NCBI GenBank assembly: GCA_938084905.1
Contig: CALKEQ010000008.1
Span: forward strand, 1-64,000
From: an uncultured bacterium
Lineage (GTDB): Bacteria; Desulfobacterota; Syntrophorhabdia; Syntrophorhabdales; JANXAF01
DNA: 64,000 nt
Direction: 5' to 3'
This document shows, one piece after another, positions 1 through 10,345 of this stretch; positions within the stretch are counted from its first letter, which is position 1, and the number at the start of each line of letters is the position of its first letter. A program made the translations under genes and the position numbers. The notes beneath the pieces were generated by a model. That model saw only the letters and a program-made list of their open reading frames with translations. It ran no database searches and was not told the origin of the DNA.

Positions 1-202
1 CCCTACGGGTTAAATCTTTTGGGCAATTTGTGAATCGCTATACATATAAAAATAATATTATTACAATATAACTGTGACATTTTAAATAGTAACCACAAAA
101 TAGTCCCTATGCTTGAATTTTTATATTAATTGGTTAAAATACACGGTAATTAAAATTGGGCATTATTAGTAGAATCTTGTATTATCAGGCAAAAGCTAAA
201 GC

Positions 203-685
203 ATGAAGATGAGACTTCTTTTCCTCAAACGGCCTTTGGATATTGCCTTATCTCTCTTTGGCCTAATAATTTCACTCCCCTTATGGTTAATAATTGCTAT
301 CATCATTTGGATGGAAGATGGGCGGCCAATTTTTTATAGTCAAAGAAGAGTGGGTAAGGATGGAAAAGTGTTTACGGTGCTGAAATTTCGTACTATGATA
401 AAAGGTGCAGAAAAGTATACAGGACCTGTTTGGGCATCTGAAAATGACCCAAGAGTAACGAAGGTCGGTAGAATCTTGCGGGCAACTGCTATGGATGAGC
501 TTACTCAGTTGTTGAATATATTAAAAGGCGATATGAGTTTTGTTGGTCCAAGACCTGAAAGACCAGAGCTGGTAGAAAAATTTTTGAAGGAGTTCCCCGA
601 CTTTAAGAAGAGATTTGCCGTAAAGCCTGGACTTACAGGTCTTGCCCAGGTCTATGGCCAGTACGATACCCCACCCAAACCATAA
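203..685 (+). pseudogene. Truncated bacterial sugar transferase (PglC/WcaJ-like), probably decayed copy
   Basis: ORF N-terminus nearly identical to the ORF at 806..1411 (WMEDGRPIFYSQRRVGKDGKVF.VLKFRTMIKGA); stops at YGQYDTPPKP*. Remnants of the missing tail are visible in other frames (HKLK*DLL at 681-704, YVKNF at 707-721). Confidence 0.7.
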
Positions 686-805
686 ACTGAAATAAGATTT
701 GCTGTGTACGTAAAAAATTTCATGGGGCGCTGTACTAACTCCCACGTGTGATTCAATTTTCTTGTATATTGTTGTGGACTAATAGGCAAAGAACGGAGTA
801 TTTTT

Positions 806-1411
806 ATGAAAATTCCGTTCCTAAAACGACCTTTTGATTTTGCAGTGTCTCTCCTTGGTTTGATAATCACCCTTCCTTTATGGATGCTGTTTGCTTTACT
901 TATTTGGATGGAAGATGGGCGCCCAATTTTTTATAGTCAAAGACGAGTGGGTAAAGATGGAAAAGTGTTTAAGGTGCTAAAATTCCGTACAATGATTAAA
1001 GGCGCTGATAAGATGGGTGTATGGACCAACGAGAACGACCCGAGAATCACAAAAGTAGGTAAGTTTCTAAGGCGCACTGCATTAGACGAACTTCCCAGTT
1101 TATTATGTATCTTGAAGGGTGATATGAGCTTTGTTGGTCCAAGAGCCCTTGTCGTTGAGGAGCAGAAACTTCTTGAAAAAGAGATCCCAGGCTTTGAAAA
1201 GCGCCTAAAGGTGCGCCCTGGACTCACAGGACTTGCCCAAATTTACAATCCTGATGATAACCCGTATAAAAAGCTCGAACTTGACCAGAAATACATTGAA
1301 AATATGAGTTTTTGGCTGGACATCAAACTGATTTTGCTCTCACTATGGAATACCCTCTCTTGTAAGTGGGATAGGCGAGAAGGAAAAAAGATGCAAAAAT
1401 GGATTAGCTAA
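806..1411 (+). CDS. Sugar transferase (undecaprenyl-phosphate sugar phosphotransferase family)
   Basis: KFRTM, DELPSLL.ILKGDMSFVGPRAL, RPGLTGLAQ motifs; 201 aa. Confidence 0.9.
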   Translation: MKIPFLKRPFDFAVSLLGLIITLPLWMLFALLIWMEDGRPIFYSQRRVGKDGKVFKVLKFRTMIKGADKMGVWTNENDPRITKVGKFLRRTALDELPSLLCILKGDMSFVGPRALVVEEQKLLEKEIPGFEKRLKVRPGLTGLAQIYNPDDNPYKKLELDQKYIENMSFWLDIKLILLSLWNTLSCKWDRREGKKMQKWIS

Positions 1412-1444
1412 ACAAAGGAGCTACGTACAATCTCAGCAAGCCAC

Positions 1445-1487
1445 CACCTACGAAGTGTCCACCTCGTAGGTGTCCACCTCGTAGGTG
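1445..1487. repeat. REP-like palindrome array upstream of RAYT gene
   Basis: CACCTACGAAGTGTCCACCTCGTAGGTG followed by TCCACCTCGTAGGTG; inverted arms. Confidence 0.75.
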
Positions 1488-1525
1488 TAAAACGGGCGCA
1501 GTAGGGACAAGGGGGGTGTCTACTT

Positions 1526-2176
1526 ATGAGGCGGGTTCCACTAAAAAACAATTTCACCTACCACATATGTAGTAGAAGCATAGCTGGATACAGAATATTC
1601 CGCTCAGATGATGACTACGCTCGAATGATTGACATGATAGGGTACTACAGGCACGAAGATCCGCCAGTGAAATATTCCGTATACCAAGGGGCAGTTTCTA
1701 AGGGTGTCCATTCACTCACACACGAACTATCCACTAAGCCTTGTCTTTGCTCCATTATAGCCTACTGCCTCATGCCCACCCATATCCACCTAATCCTGAC
1801 CCAACTTAAAGAAAACGGAATCTCAACATTTATGAAGAACTTGCTGAATAGCTATTCCCGCTACTTCAACAGTAAGTACAGCAGAAAGGGGCCTCTGTGG
1901 CAGGGAAGATTTAGGAGTATTCTTGTGGAAACAGACGAGCAGCTCCTTCATCTCACTCGATACATCCATCTTAATCCTACCTCGGACAGTCTTGTGGAAA
2001 GGCCTGAGGATTGGAACTACTCTTCTTACAATGAGTATTTGGGCAGATCAGAAAGGAAGCTCTGCGATCTTGTGGACCGTATTAACTTGGATCCTTATGC
2101 TTACAAGAAATTCGTTGAATCGAGGCAGGAATACCAAAGGACTCTTGCGGAAATCAAGCACCTTTGCCTCGAGTAA
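1526..2176 (+). mobile_element. REP-associated tyrosine transposase (RAYT, Y1_Tnp/IS200-like)
   Basis: HUH motif context MPTHIHLIL; GPLWQGRFRSILVETDEQLLHLTRYIHLNP; flanked by REP-like hairpins. Confidence 0.88.
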
Positions 2177-2209
2177 TCCACCTCGTAGGTGTCCACCTAC
2201 GAGGTGGAT
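2176..2209. repeat. REP-like perfect palindrome immediately after RAYT stop
   Basis: ATCCACCTCGTAGGTG-TC-CACCTACGAGGTGGAT, 16-bp perfect arms. Confidence 0.85.
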
Positions 2210-2237
2210 CATAAAATGAGAAAAGGGGTGACTGACA

Positions 2238-3212
2238 GTGATAGAGGGAAAGAGGTTTTTTTTGACAGGTGGAGAAGGTTTTATAGGCGCTAACCTGATA
2301 AAACGCGTAATTGCCTATAACGAAATTACAATCTACGATAATCTGTCGCGAAACGCACTAAGAGATTCGGAAATATGGAATCATCCAAACTTGAAGGTCA
2401 TCCAAGGGGACATTCTTGACTATCAACTTCTCAGGGAGAGTTTACCAAGTGATGTAGATTTTGTCTTGCATATGGCCGCAATTGCAGGAATTGACACTGT
2501 GATAAAAGATCCCGTAAAAACGATAGAGGTTAATATGATCGGAACCCATCAGATTCTTAGAGCCTTGAAAGAGCGAGATCTCTTAAGGAAAATTGACAGG
2601 TTTATCCATTTTTCCACAAGTGAAGTCTTTGGCATAAAAGCCTTCCGTTTAGATGAGAAGTCCCCCACAAATCTGCAACCAGTAGGAGAGGCTCGCTGGA
2701 CATACGCAGTAAGTAAGCTCGCTGGAGAGCATTTAACACACAGCTACCATAAGCAGTATGGCCTACCAACAGTTATTATCCGTCCGTTTAACATCTATGG
2801 TCCTGGGCAAATAGGCGAGGGAGCAATTCATCACTTTGTTGTTAGGGCTATAAAAAACGAGCCTTTAATTATCCACGGGGAGGGGGATCAAATCAGGTCC
2901 TGGTGCTACATAGATGACATGGTCGACGGCATCCTTCTTTGTTTGGAAAAAAAAGAGGCAGTAGGAGAGGTCTTCAACATCGGCAACCCAAGAGGGACAA
3001 TCACCATTCTCGGGCTTGCGGAGAAAGTTATCCAAATAGCCCGATCATCCTCTCAAATTATTCATGTTCCGAAAACCTACGCTGATGTAGAACTTCGGAT
3101 TCCGAGCATAGAGAAGGCCAAAAACCTATTGGGTTTTGAGCCGAAAGTAGATTTGAATGAAGGACTAAAAAGGACAATTGAATGGTACAGAAACAAGTTG
3201 GAGAAAAGATGA
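2238..3212 (+). CDS. NAD-dependent epimerase/dehydratase (nucleotide-sugar SDR)
   Basis: GGEGFIGANL Rossmann motif, YAVSK catalytic motif. Confidence 0.88.
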   Translation: MIEGKRFFLTGGEGFIGANLIKRVIAYNEITIYDNLSRNALRDSEIWNHPNLKVIQGDILDYQLLRESLPSDVDFVLHMAAIAGIDTVIKDPVKTIEVNMIGTHQILRALKERDLLRKIDRFIHFSTSEVFGIKAFRLDEKSPTNLQPVGEARWTYAVSKLAGEHLTHSYHKQYGLPTVIIRPFNIYGPGQIGEGAIHHFVVRAIKNEPLIIHGEGDQIRSWCYIDDMVDGILLCLEKKEAVGEVFNIGNPRGTITILGLAEKVIQIARSSSQIIHVPKTYADVELRIPSIEKAKNLLGFEPKVDLNEGLKRTIEWYRNKLEKR

Positions 3213-4336
3213 GCTACAATATCAGGCTTTGCAAGCCATACCTTGGAGACAAACAAACTCTTTTGAGCTTACTTGAAGAGATCTTGGATAGTGGTTTCCT
3301 TCTTCAGGGCAAATATGTGGAAAAGCTTGAACAAGCTTTTGCCCATTATCTGGGTACAAAACATGCCATTGCAGTCAGCTCAGGTACTGCCGCTCTCCAT
3401 CTTTCCCTTATAGCTCTTGGAATAAATCCCAGGGATGAAGTACTTGTTCCTGCCTATACATTTCCTGCTACGGCAAATGTGGTTGAGTTGGTAGGTGCAA
3501 AACCGGTTCTGGTGGATGTGGACTCGGAGACTTACAACATCTCAGTAGATCAAATTGAAAGCCTTCTTACGCCAAGGACAAAAGGCATAATCCCTGTCCA
3601 TCTTTTCGGGAATCCTGCCGATATGGATCCGATCATGGAGATTGCGAAAAAGTGTAATTTATGGGTTATTGAGGATGCGGCAGGAGCTCTAGGTTCAACT
3701 TATAAAGGCAAAAGATGCGGGACAATCGGTCATCTAGGGTGCTTTAGCTTTCACCCGCGGAAGATCATCACTACGGGCGAGGGAGGAATGGTGGTAACAA
3801 ATGACGATGAATTAGCAGATAGGATACGTATTTTGCGGAACCATGGCATGCGGATCTCTGAGTCTCAGATTGACTTTATTGCAGCTGGATTCAATTACAG
3901 AATGAACGAACTTGAGGCAGCCTTAGGTCTAATCCAGATGAAAGAGATCGAGAGAATTATCGGCGAGCGCCAAAAACTTGGTGAGCTTTACATTGACGCG
4001 TTAAAAGGGATTCCGGGCATCGCGTTTCAGAAGACGTTACCGAATTGCACAACAGTGTGGCAGGCTTTCGTTGTTCGATTTAGGGATAGGGTTAGCAATT
4101 CGATTTTGAGGCTTTTACAAAAGGCAGGCATAGAGGCTAAAATTGGTACTTATGCGCTCCATATTTTGGATTTTTACCGGAAGAAATACGGTTATGAGCC
4201 TTCAGATTATCCTGAGGCAGCGAGGCTTCACAATGAGAGTTTGGCATTGCCATTTTATAACGGGATGGGATTGGAGAATATCATAGAAGTAGCTCACGCC
4301 TTGATAGGAGTTTCCCATGAGGATCGATTCGTTTAA
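3209..4336 (+). CDS. DegT/DnrJ/EryC1/StrS aminotransferase
   Basis: SSGTAALHLSL, VIEDAAGALGSTYKGKRCGTIGHLGCFSFHPRKIITTGEGG; start taken at ATG 3209, ATGA overlap with upstream stop. Confidence 0.9.
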   Translation: MSYNIRLCKPYLGDKQTLLSLLEEILDSGFLLQGKYVEKLEQAFAHYLGTKHAIAVSSGTAALHLSLIALGINPRDEVLVPAYTFPATANVVELVGAKPVLVDVDSETYNISVDQIESLLTPRTKGIIPVHLFGNPADMDPIMEIAKKCNLWVIEDAAGALGSTYKGKRCGTIGHLGCFSFHPRKIITTGEGGMVVTNDDELADRIRILRNHGMRISESQIDFIAAGFNYRMNELEAALGLIQMKEIERIIGERQKLGELYIDALKGIPGIAFQKTLPNCTTVWQAFVVRFRDRVSNSILRLLQKAGIEAKIGTYALHILDFYRKKYGYEPSDYPEAARLHNESLALPFYNGMGLENIIEVAHALIGVSHEDRFV

Positions 4337-4847
4337 GATAAACAAAAGTCACGGGACGGGCAAATTTAAGCCGAGCGATTTTAGGCGCCTGGGTAAAGGG
4401 GTTGTTTTCGAAAAAGGGGTACTGGTTTTCCATCCTGAAAATATTGAGCTTGGGGATAATGTTTATATAGGACATTACGCAATACTTAAGGGTTACCACA
4501 AAAACCTTATGATCATCGGCGACCACACCTGGATTGGTCCGCAGAGTTTTCTTCACAGCGCAGGAGGTATACGTATTGGCAAAGCAGTAGGAATAGGTCC
4601 AAGAGTCATAATACTTACGTCTGAACATGAAGCCTCAAACCGTGATCTGCCTGTTTATTTCACTCCTTTAAAGTTTGCTGAAGTTGTACTAGAAGATGGT
4701 TGCGACATTGGAGCAGGAGCAATCATTCTTCCAGGAGTCAGGATTGGCGAAGGAGCAATTATTGGGGCAGGTGCTGTTGTAACCTCTGATATCCCACCCT
4801 ATGAAATCTGGGCTGGTGTTCCAGCTCGGAAAATTGGGGATAGGTAG
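4317..4847 (+). CDS. Hexapeptide-repeat (LbH) acyltransferase
   Basis: Hexapeptide repeats; ends IIGAGAVVTSDIPPYEIWAGVPARKIG. Confidence 0.88.
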   Translation: MRIDSFKINKSHGTGKFKPSDFRRLGKGVVFEKGVLVFHPENIELGDNVYIGHYAILKGYHKNLMIIGDHTWIGPQSFLHSAGGIRIGKAVGIGPRVIILTSEHEASNRDLPVYFTPLKFAEVVLEDGCDIGAGAIILPGVRIGEGAIIGAGAVVTSDIPPYEIWAGVPARKIGDR

Positions 4848-4859
4848 GTCCGATTTTAT

Positions 4860-5873
4860 ATGAGAGTGCTCCACTGTCCAACGAACATCGCAGGCCAAAT
4901 GTGGGAGTACGTTCAAGGGCTGCGTAGTTTTGGTGTAGATGCGACGGCAATGACTTTTAGAAAACATCCTTTCGGGTATCCTGATGACCTTTGCCTCAAT
5001 CTTCATTTAGAATCAGGGATCTTTAGGATAGCTTGGAAAGTTTTTAGAAATTTCTTAGAAGTCGTGCGGAAATACGATGTCATCCATTTTCACTTCGGGA
5101 AAACCCTCCTTCCATATCACATCGATCTCCCAATACTTAAGCTACTTGGTAAAAAAATGGTGATGAATTACTGGGGGAGTGAGGTGAGATTAAGATCGAT
5201 TGCGAGGATGAACAACCCTTACTACGATATGGCTGAACATATAGGAGATGACGCAAAAAAGGTTAAGAGTATAAAGAAAGTTGCGCGATATATAAAAGTA
5301 GCTATTGTGGCTGATTATGAACTGGAAAGTTACGTGGCGCCTTTCTTCGGGAAAGTCGCTATAGTTCCACAGGCACTTAAGGTTACACAATTTGAAACTT
5401 CCTTCCCAAGACCTGAAAAAAGCGTTCCACTCCTCTTACACGCACCGAGTAGAAAGAGTTTGAAGGGAACAGATCTTATCGAGAAAGTTATCGCCCATCT
5501 AAAGAGAAGGTACAGATTCGACTTTCTGTTAGTGAATGGAGTGAAGAATGAGGAACTAAGAGAGATCTTAAAAAGGGCCGACATTGTAATAGACCAACTT
5601 CTCCTAGGTGCTTACGGAATCGCATCCATTGAAGCAATGGCTTCAGGTAAACCGGTCTTATGCTATATACGTGATGACCTGATCAGTAAATATCCAGAAG
5701 ATCTTCCCATTGTTAACGCTAATCCTGACACAATTGAAGAAAAGATTGAGATGCTTCTTCTCAACCCACATATGAGAAGGATAATTGGTGAACAGAGCAG
5801 GCGATTTGTTGAAAAGCATCATGATTCGAAGGTTGTAGCAAAGAGACTGATCGAACTTTATGAGACCCTTTGA
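4860..5873 (+). CDS. Glycosyltransferase (GT4-like)
   Basis: HFHFGKTLLP, ADIVIDQLLLGAYGIASIEAMASGKPVL. Confidence 0.8.
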   Translation: MRVLHCPTNIAGQMWEYVQGLRSFGVDATAMTFRKHPFGYPDDLCLNLHLESGIFRIAWKVFRNFLEVVRKYDVIHFHFGKTLLPYHIDLPILKLLGKKMVMNYWGSEVRLRSIARMNNPYYDMAEHIGDDAKKVKSIKKVARYIKVAIVADYELESYVAPFFGKVAIVPQALKVTQFETSFPRPEKSVPLLLHAPSRKSLKGTDLIEKVIAHLKRRYRFDFLLVNGVKNEELREILKRADIVIDQLLLGAYGIASIEAMASGKPVLCYIRDDLISKYPEDLPIVNANPDTIEEKIEMLLLNPHMRRIIGEQSRRFVEKHHDSKVVAKRLIELYETL

Positions 5874-5886
5874 GCCGAAAACCACA

Positions 5887-5920
5887 CACCTACGAAGTGT
5901 CCACCTCGTAGGTGTTTTTT
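5887..5920 (+). terminator. REP-like hairpin followed by T6, probable intrinsic terminator
   Basis: CACCTACGAAGTGTCCACCTCGTAGGTG then TTTTTT; same 28-nt palindrome as at 1445. Confidence 0.65.
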
Positions 5921-5950
5921 GCTCGCGCAAAACGTATTTTTTTACCTTGC

Positions 5951-5979
5951 TTGACCTCAAAAGAAGCGATAGCTATAAT
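5951..5979 (+). promoter_or_regulatory. Sigma70-type promoter for wbpA-like operon
   Basis: TTGACC - N17 - TATAAT (5951-5956, 5974-5979). Confidence 0.75.
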
Positions 5980-6007
5980 GAAAAAACCCGAAAGGGCGAG
6001 GTAAATC

Positions 6008-7309
6008 GTGGATCTGATTGAAAAGATAAAAACAAAGGGTGCGATTATAGGGGTAATAGGCCTCGGATACGTTGGCCTACCCCTTGTGAGAGAATTTTTG
6101 AGATCTGGATTTAAAGTTTTTGGCTTCGATATCGATGAGGAAAAGATAAGGTTCTTAAAGGAAGGTAAGAGTTACATCAAACACGTAGATATAGGTGCCC
6201 TGAAAGGGAATTCAAACTTCATACCCACTTCAGATTTTAGTTTACTTTCAGAAGTCGACTGCGTAATTATCTGTGTCCCAACGCCTCTAAACAAATTTCG
6301 CGAACCTGATATGACTTACGTTTTTAATACTGGGAGAACAATTGCAAAGTATCTAAAAAATGGACAACTTGTTGTACTTGAATCGACAACGTATCCTGGA
6401 ACAACAGACGAGGACCTAAGGAAGATACTTGAGGAGTCTGGCCTTAGGGCAGGAGAAGATTTCTACCTCGCCTTCTCACCGGAAAGAGAGGATCCTGGAA
6501 ACAAGGAATTCCCGACTTGGAAGATACCTAAGGTTGTTGGGGGTTATACGCCTAAGTGCCTGGAAGTTGCAAAGACCCTTTACGATCAAGTCTTTGTTCA
6601 GACTGTTCCTGTCTCGTCGACTAAGGTAGCCGAATCAGTTAAGCTTCTCGAAAACATCTATAGGGCGGTGAATATAGCCCTTGTGAATGAACTGAAAATG
6701 CTCTTTGACAGAATGGGAATAGACGTATGGGAAGTGATAGAAGCTGCAAAAACCAAACCTTTTGGTTTTCAGGCATTTTATCCCGGACCTGGATTGGGTG
6801 GACATTGTATCCCTGTCGATCCCTTTTACCTTACTTGGAAGGCAAGGGAGTACGATTTCTCAACAAGATTCATAGAGCTCGCAGGGGAGATAAATACTCA
6901 CATGCCTTACTATGTGGTGGAAAAAACCCTAACTGCCTTAAATGAAAGGGGTAAGCCTATAAAGGGAGCCAAGATTCTCATACTCGGTCTTGCGTACAAA
7001 AAAGATGTGGATGACGCAAGAGAGTCTCCCTCATTTAAGCTTATAGAGCTTTTCGAGGAGAAAGGCGCCCTCGTTGACTACAATGACCCTTATATCCCAA
7101 AAATGCCCAAAACGAGAAAATTTAAGTTTGAGAAGACCTCCGTTGAATTGACCCCTGAAAATCTTTCCCAATACGACTGTGTTGTTATAGCAACGGATCA
7201 TAGCGATTACGATCCCGAAATGTTACTAAAGTACGCCAATCTAATAGTAGATACCAGGAGATTGATACGGGACGCAAAAGGTTATGTTGATAAGGTCATT
7301 CGCGCATAG
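6008..7309 (+). CDS. wbpA: Nucleotide-sugar dehydrogenase (UDP-HexNAc 6-dehydrogenase, WbpA/TviB-like)
   Basis: [41 protein letters not shown]. Confidence 0.85.
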   Translation: MDLIEKIKTKGAIIGVIGLGYVGLPLVREFLRSGFKVFGFDIDEEKIRFLKEGKSYIKHVDIGALKGNSNFIPTSDFSLLSEVDCVIICVPTPLNKFREPDMTYVFNTGRTIAKYLKNGQLVVLESTTYPGTTDEDLRKILEESGLRAGEDFYLAFSPEREDPGNKEFPTWKIPKVVGGYTPKCLEVAKTLYDQVFVQTVPVSSTKVAESVKLLENIYRAVNIALVNELKMLFDRMGIDVWEVIEAAKTKPFGFQAFYPGPGLGGHCIPVDPFYLTWKAREYDFSTRFIELAGEINTHMPYYVVEKTLTALNERGKPIKGAKILILGLAYKKDVDDARESPSFKLIELFEEKGALVDYNDPYIPKMPKTRKFKFEKTSVELTPENLSQYDCVVIATDHSDYDPEMLLKYANLIVDTRRLIRDAKGYVDKVIRA

Positions 7310-7317
7310 GAGGCTAC

Positions 7318-8889
7318 TTGGAAAGGGATAGATTTGTAGGCCAAGTAGGACTCGGCTACTGGGGTAAAAACATATTTCGCAACCTCTACGAACTGGGCGT
7401 ACTCTCCATAGCCTGTGAAGCCAATCGATCTTTGATTGAGGAATTCAAAAGTCACTATTCAGAAGTTGAGTACACGGATTCCTTCGACCGCATACTTTCC
7501 GATCCAAAGGTAAAGGCAGTTGTAATTAGCACCCCCTCTGTAACCCATTACGAGCTGGCAAAAAAATCGTTGCTTGCAGGCAAAGATGTCTTTGTTGAGA
7601 AACCGCTCGCTCTAAAGGTTAGGGAAGGTGAGGAGTTGGTCGATATTGCAAAAAGAAACGAGAGGGTTTTAATGGTTGGACATATTCTCCAGTACCATCC
7701 AGCTATAAAAGAACTAAAGAGGCTCGTATCTTCTGGTGAATTGGGTCAGATCCAGTACATTTACTCAAACCGCCTAAACGTTGGAAGGTTAAGAACTGAA
7801 GAAAATATCCTCTGGAGCTTCGCTCCCCATGACGTATCTGTGATACTTATGCTTGTGGAAGAGGAACCTGAAAAGATATTTGCCTTTGGCGGTGACTACG
7901 TAAATAGGGGAATTTACGATACCACTTTGACTGGTCTGGAGTTCAGAAATGGGATTAAGGCGCACATCTTTGTGAGCTGGCTCCATCCTTATAAGGAACA
8001 GAAATTTGTGGTTGTAGGTTCAAAGGGGATGGCCGTTTTTGACGACATGACGGATGAGAAACTCTTTATTTATCCACATGAGATAGAGTGGAGAGATGGG
8101 AAGACACCAGTAGCAAAAAAGGCAGATCCAAGGGTTATTCCTGTGGAGATGAAAGAACCTCTAAAGGAGGAGATGAGACATTTTATTGAATGTGTGAGGG
8201 AAAGGAAGAAACCGTTGACTGACGGAGAAGAGGGGGTAAGGGTCCTGAAAATTTTGGAAGGGGCGGAAAGGAGCCTTCACCTTTCGGCTGCTGTAAAGCT
8301 GGATAGGAAGAAGAAGTACTTTGTCCACGACAGTTCCTACATCGATGAGGAAGTTGAGATTGGTGAAAATACTAAGATATGGCATTTTTGTCACATACTT
8401 AAAGGCACAAAAATAGGGGAGAATTGTGTTATCGGTCAGAATGTGATGATCGGACCGGACGTTAAAATAGGAAACAGGTGTAAAATTCAGAATAACGTTT
8501 CCATCTATAAAGGGGTTACGTTGGAAGATGATGTCTTCTGCGGACCCTCTTGCGTCTTTACAAACGTTTACAATCCAAGGGCATTTATAGAGAGAAAACA
8601 TGAATTTAAACCAACCCTTGTGAAAAAGGGGGCTACTATAGGAGCGAATGCAACGATAATCTGCGGTGTCACAATTGGAAGATACGCGGTAATTGGGGCA
8701 GGAGCTGTAGTTAGGTCTGATGTGCCTGATTACGCTGTAATGGCAGGAGTCCCTGCAAGGCAAATAGGATGGGCCTGTAAGTGCGGTAGGACCCTAAATT
8801 TTATTCACAGTCACGCACTATGTGAATACTGCTCAAGCGAATATAGATTGGAAGAGAAAGGCCTTATAGTCATCAGGGAAGAAATATAG
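7318..8889 (+). CDS. Fused Gfo/Idh/MocA oxidoreductase (WbpB-like) plus hexapeptide N-acyltransferase (WbpD-like)
   Basis: N-terminal GLGYWGKN and EKPLA; C-terminal hexapeptide repeats ending [18 protein letters not shown]; 523 aa; apparent TTG start. Confidence 0.88.
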   Translation: MERDRFVGQVGLGYWGKNIFRNLYELGVLSIACEANRSLIEEFKSHYSEVEYTDSFDRILSDPKVKAVVISTPSVTHYELAKKSLLAGKDVFVEKPLALKVREGEELVDIAKRNERVLMVGHILQYHPAIKELKRLVSSGELGQIQYIYSNRLNVGRLRTEENILWSFAPHDVSVILMLVEEEPEKIFAFGGDYVNRGIYDTTLTGLEFRNGIKAHIFVSWLHPYKEQKFVVVGSKGMAVFDDMTDEKLFIYPHEIEWRDGKTPVAKKADPRVIPVEMKEPLKEEMRHFIECVRERKKPLTDGEEGVRVLKILEGAERSLHLSAAVKLDRKKKYFVHDSSYIDEEVEIGENTKIWHFCHILKGTKIGENCVIGQNVMIGPDVKIGNRCKIQNNVSIYKGVTLEDDVFCGPSCVFTNVYNPRAFIERKHEFKPTLVKKGATIGANATIICGVTIGRYAVIGAGAVVRSDVPDYAVMAGVPARQIGWACKCGRTLNFIHSHALCEYCSSEYRLEEKGLIVIREEI

Positions 8890-8891
8890 AA

Positions 8892-10046
8892 ATGAAAAGG
8901 ATCCCGATGATCGACTTAAGAATCGAATACGAGTATATGAAGGAGGAAATAGATGAGGCTATAAGGAGGTGCCTTGAACACCAAAAATGGATCTTTGGAC
9001 CTGAGGTAGGAGAGTTGGAAAAGAAAATGGCCAGCTACATTGGGGTTAAGCACTGCATCGGTGTTTCATCTGGGACTGACGCCCTTGTCCTTTCACTGCG
9101 TGCATTGGCCATAAAGTTAAAGGGAACTGAGTACTTTGACAGAACTGACGAGATTATCACAACGCCTTTTACCTTTACCGCCACAGGAGATGCTATCCTT
9201 CGTGCGGGTGCGACCCCCGTCTTTGTCGATATAGATCCTGTGACCTACAATATTGAGCCAACGATTATCGAGGATTATTTAAAAAGTGAAAGTAGGGGTA
9301 ATGTTATTGGCATTCTCCCTGTACACCTATACGGTCAGGCCTGTCAAATGGATAAGATAAATGAAATAGCTGAAAAATACGATCTTTTTGTTGTTGAAGA
9401 TGTGGCACAGGCCTTCGGAGGTGCCTGGAGGGGTCAGAAACTCGGTTCTTTAGGAGACGTGGGATGTTTTAGCTTTTTCCCCTCTAAAAATTTAGGATGC
9501 TACGGAGATGCGGGAATGGTTTCAACAAACGATGATGAAATTGCAGAGATTGTAAGGATGCTGCTCAAACACGGAGGAAAAGAGAAATACAACGTTTTTC
9601 ACATTGGATATAACGCGAGGATGGACACACTACAGGCAGCCATTATACTGGCAAAGTTTAAGTACGTGGATGACTTTAACCGGAGAAGAAGACTTATAGC
9701 GGAGAAATACTCATCTGAGCTGAAAGGATGCTCCGCTCTCATTATTCCCAATATTTACGACCAATCCCATGTTTACCATGTCTTTCACCAGTACACAGTG
9801 AGGGTTAAAGATGGGAAAAGGGATGAGGTCCGCTCCATTCTCAAAGATAGAGGAATAGAGAGCATGGTTTACTACCCCGTGCCTTTGCACAAAATGAAAG
9901 TATTCAACGGGAGATGTAAGATATTCAAAGGGTTGAAAGAATCGGAAAGGGCTTCAAGGGAGGTCCTCAGTCTTCCGATAGGACCCCTCATGAATGAAGA
10001 AGACGTTGTGTTTGTGGCAAAGACGATAAGGGAGATTCTCGACTGA
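8892..10046 (+). CDS. wbpE: DegT family aminotransferase (WbpE-like)
   Basis: GVSSGTDALVLSLRAL, VVEDVAQAFGGAWRGQKLGSLGDVGCFSFFPSKNLG. Confidence 0.88.
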   Translation: MKRIPMIDLRIEYEYMKEEIDEAIRRCLEHQKWIFGPEVGELEKKMASYIGVKHCIGVSSGTDALVLSLRALAIKLKGTEYFDRTDEIITTPFTFTATGDAILRAGATPVFVDIDPVTYNIEPTIIEDYLKSESRGNVIGILPVHLYGQACQMDKINEIAEKYDLFVVEDVAQAFGGAWRGQKLGSLGDVGCFSFFPSKNLGCYGDAGMVSTNDDEIAEIVRMLLKHGGKEKYNVFHIGYNARMDTLQAAIILAKFKYVDDFNRRRRLIAEKYSSELKGCSALIIPNIYDQSHVYHVFHQYTVRVKDGKRDEVRSILKDRGIESMVYYPVPLHKMKVFNGRCKIFKGLKESERASREVLSLPIGPLMNEEDVVFVAKTIREILD

Positions 10047-10048
10047 AT

Positions 10049-10345
10049 ATGAGCGACTTAGAAATTAGGGTTATCAGCATAAAGGGATTTTGTCCTGTTT
10101 ACACCAGTGGAGATTTTTTTGTCATTTTGGATGGTTACAAGCTTAGGGCCGAGAGGCCCGTATGTATGCATTCCCTTGTCTCTTTATTACCCTACTACGT
10201 TCCATTAAGCCGGGGTTTTTCGCCACGTGAATTGGGACTTGCTTCCAGAGAGGAAGAGGTGGCGTACGTCCAGTGTCTAGATCCATGTGAATACACAGGC
10301 GGAGGGACCGTTGTATTTTCCATAAGAAGGGTAAAAACTAGGTGA
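10049..10345 (+). CDS. Small conserved protein, resembles TIGR04076 family
   Basis: 98 aa, pattern GFCPVYTSGDFFVI...CMHSLVSLLPYYVPLSRG...CLDPCEYTGGGTVVF. Confidence 0.6.
   Translation: MSDLEIRVISIKGFCPVYTSGDFFVILDGYKLRAERPVCMHSLVSLLPYYVPLSRGFSPRELGLASREEEVAYVQCLDPCEYTGGGTVVFSIRRVKTR

Noticed and set aside
1-202. AT-rich leader region as an origin or mobile-element edge
   Set aside because: Only AT-richness and a weak TTGAAT-N16-TAAAAT pattern; too little evidence.
1445-2209. Possible CRISPR array because of repeated CACCTCGTAGGTG units
   Set aside because: No regular spacers, units overlap as palindromes, and they flank a RAYT gene; REP interpretation fits better.
8161-8763. 200-aa minus-strand ORF
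   Set aside because: Fully antisense to the well-supported WbpB-WbpD fusion CDS; no recognisable motif, so treated as spurious.
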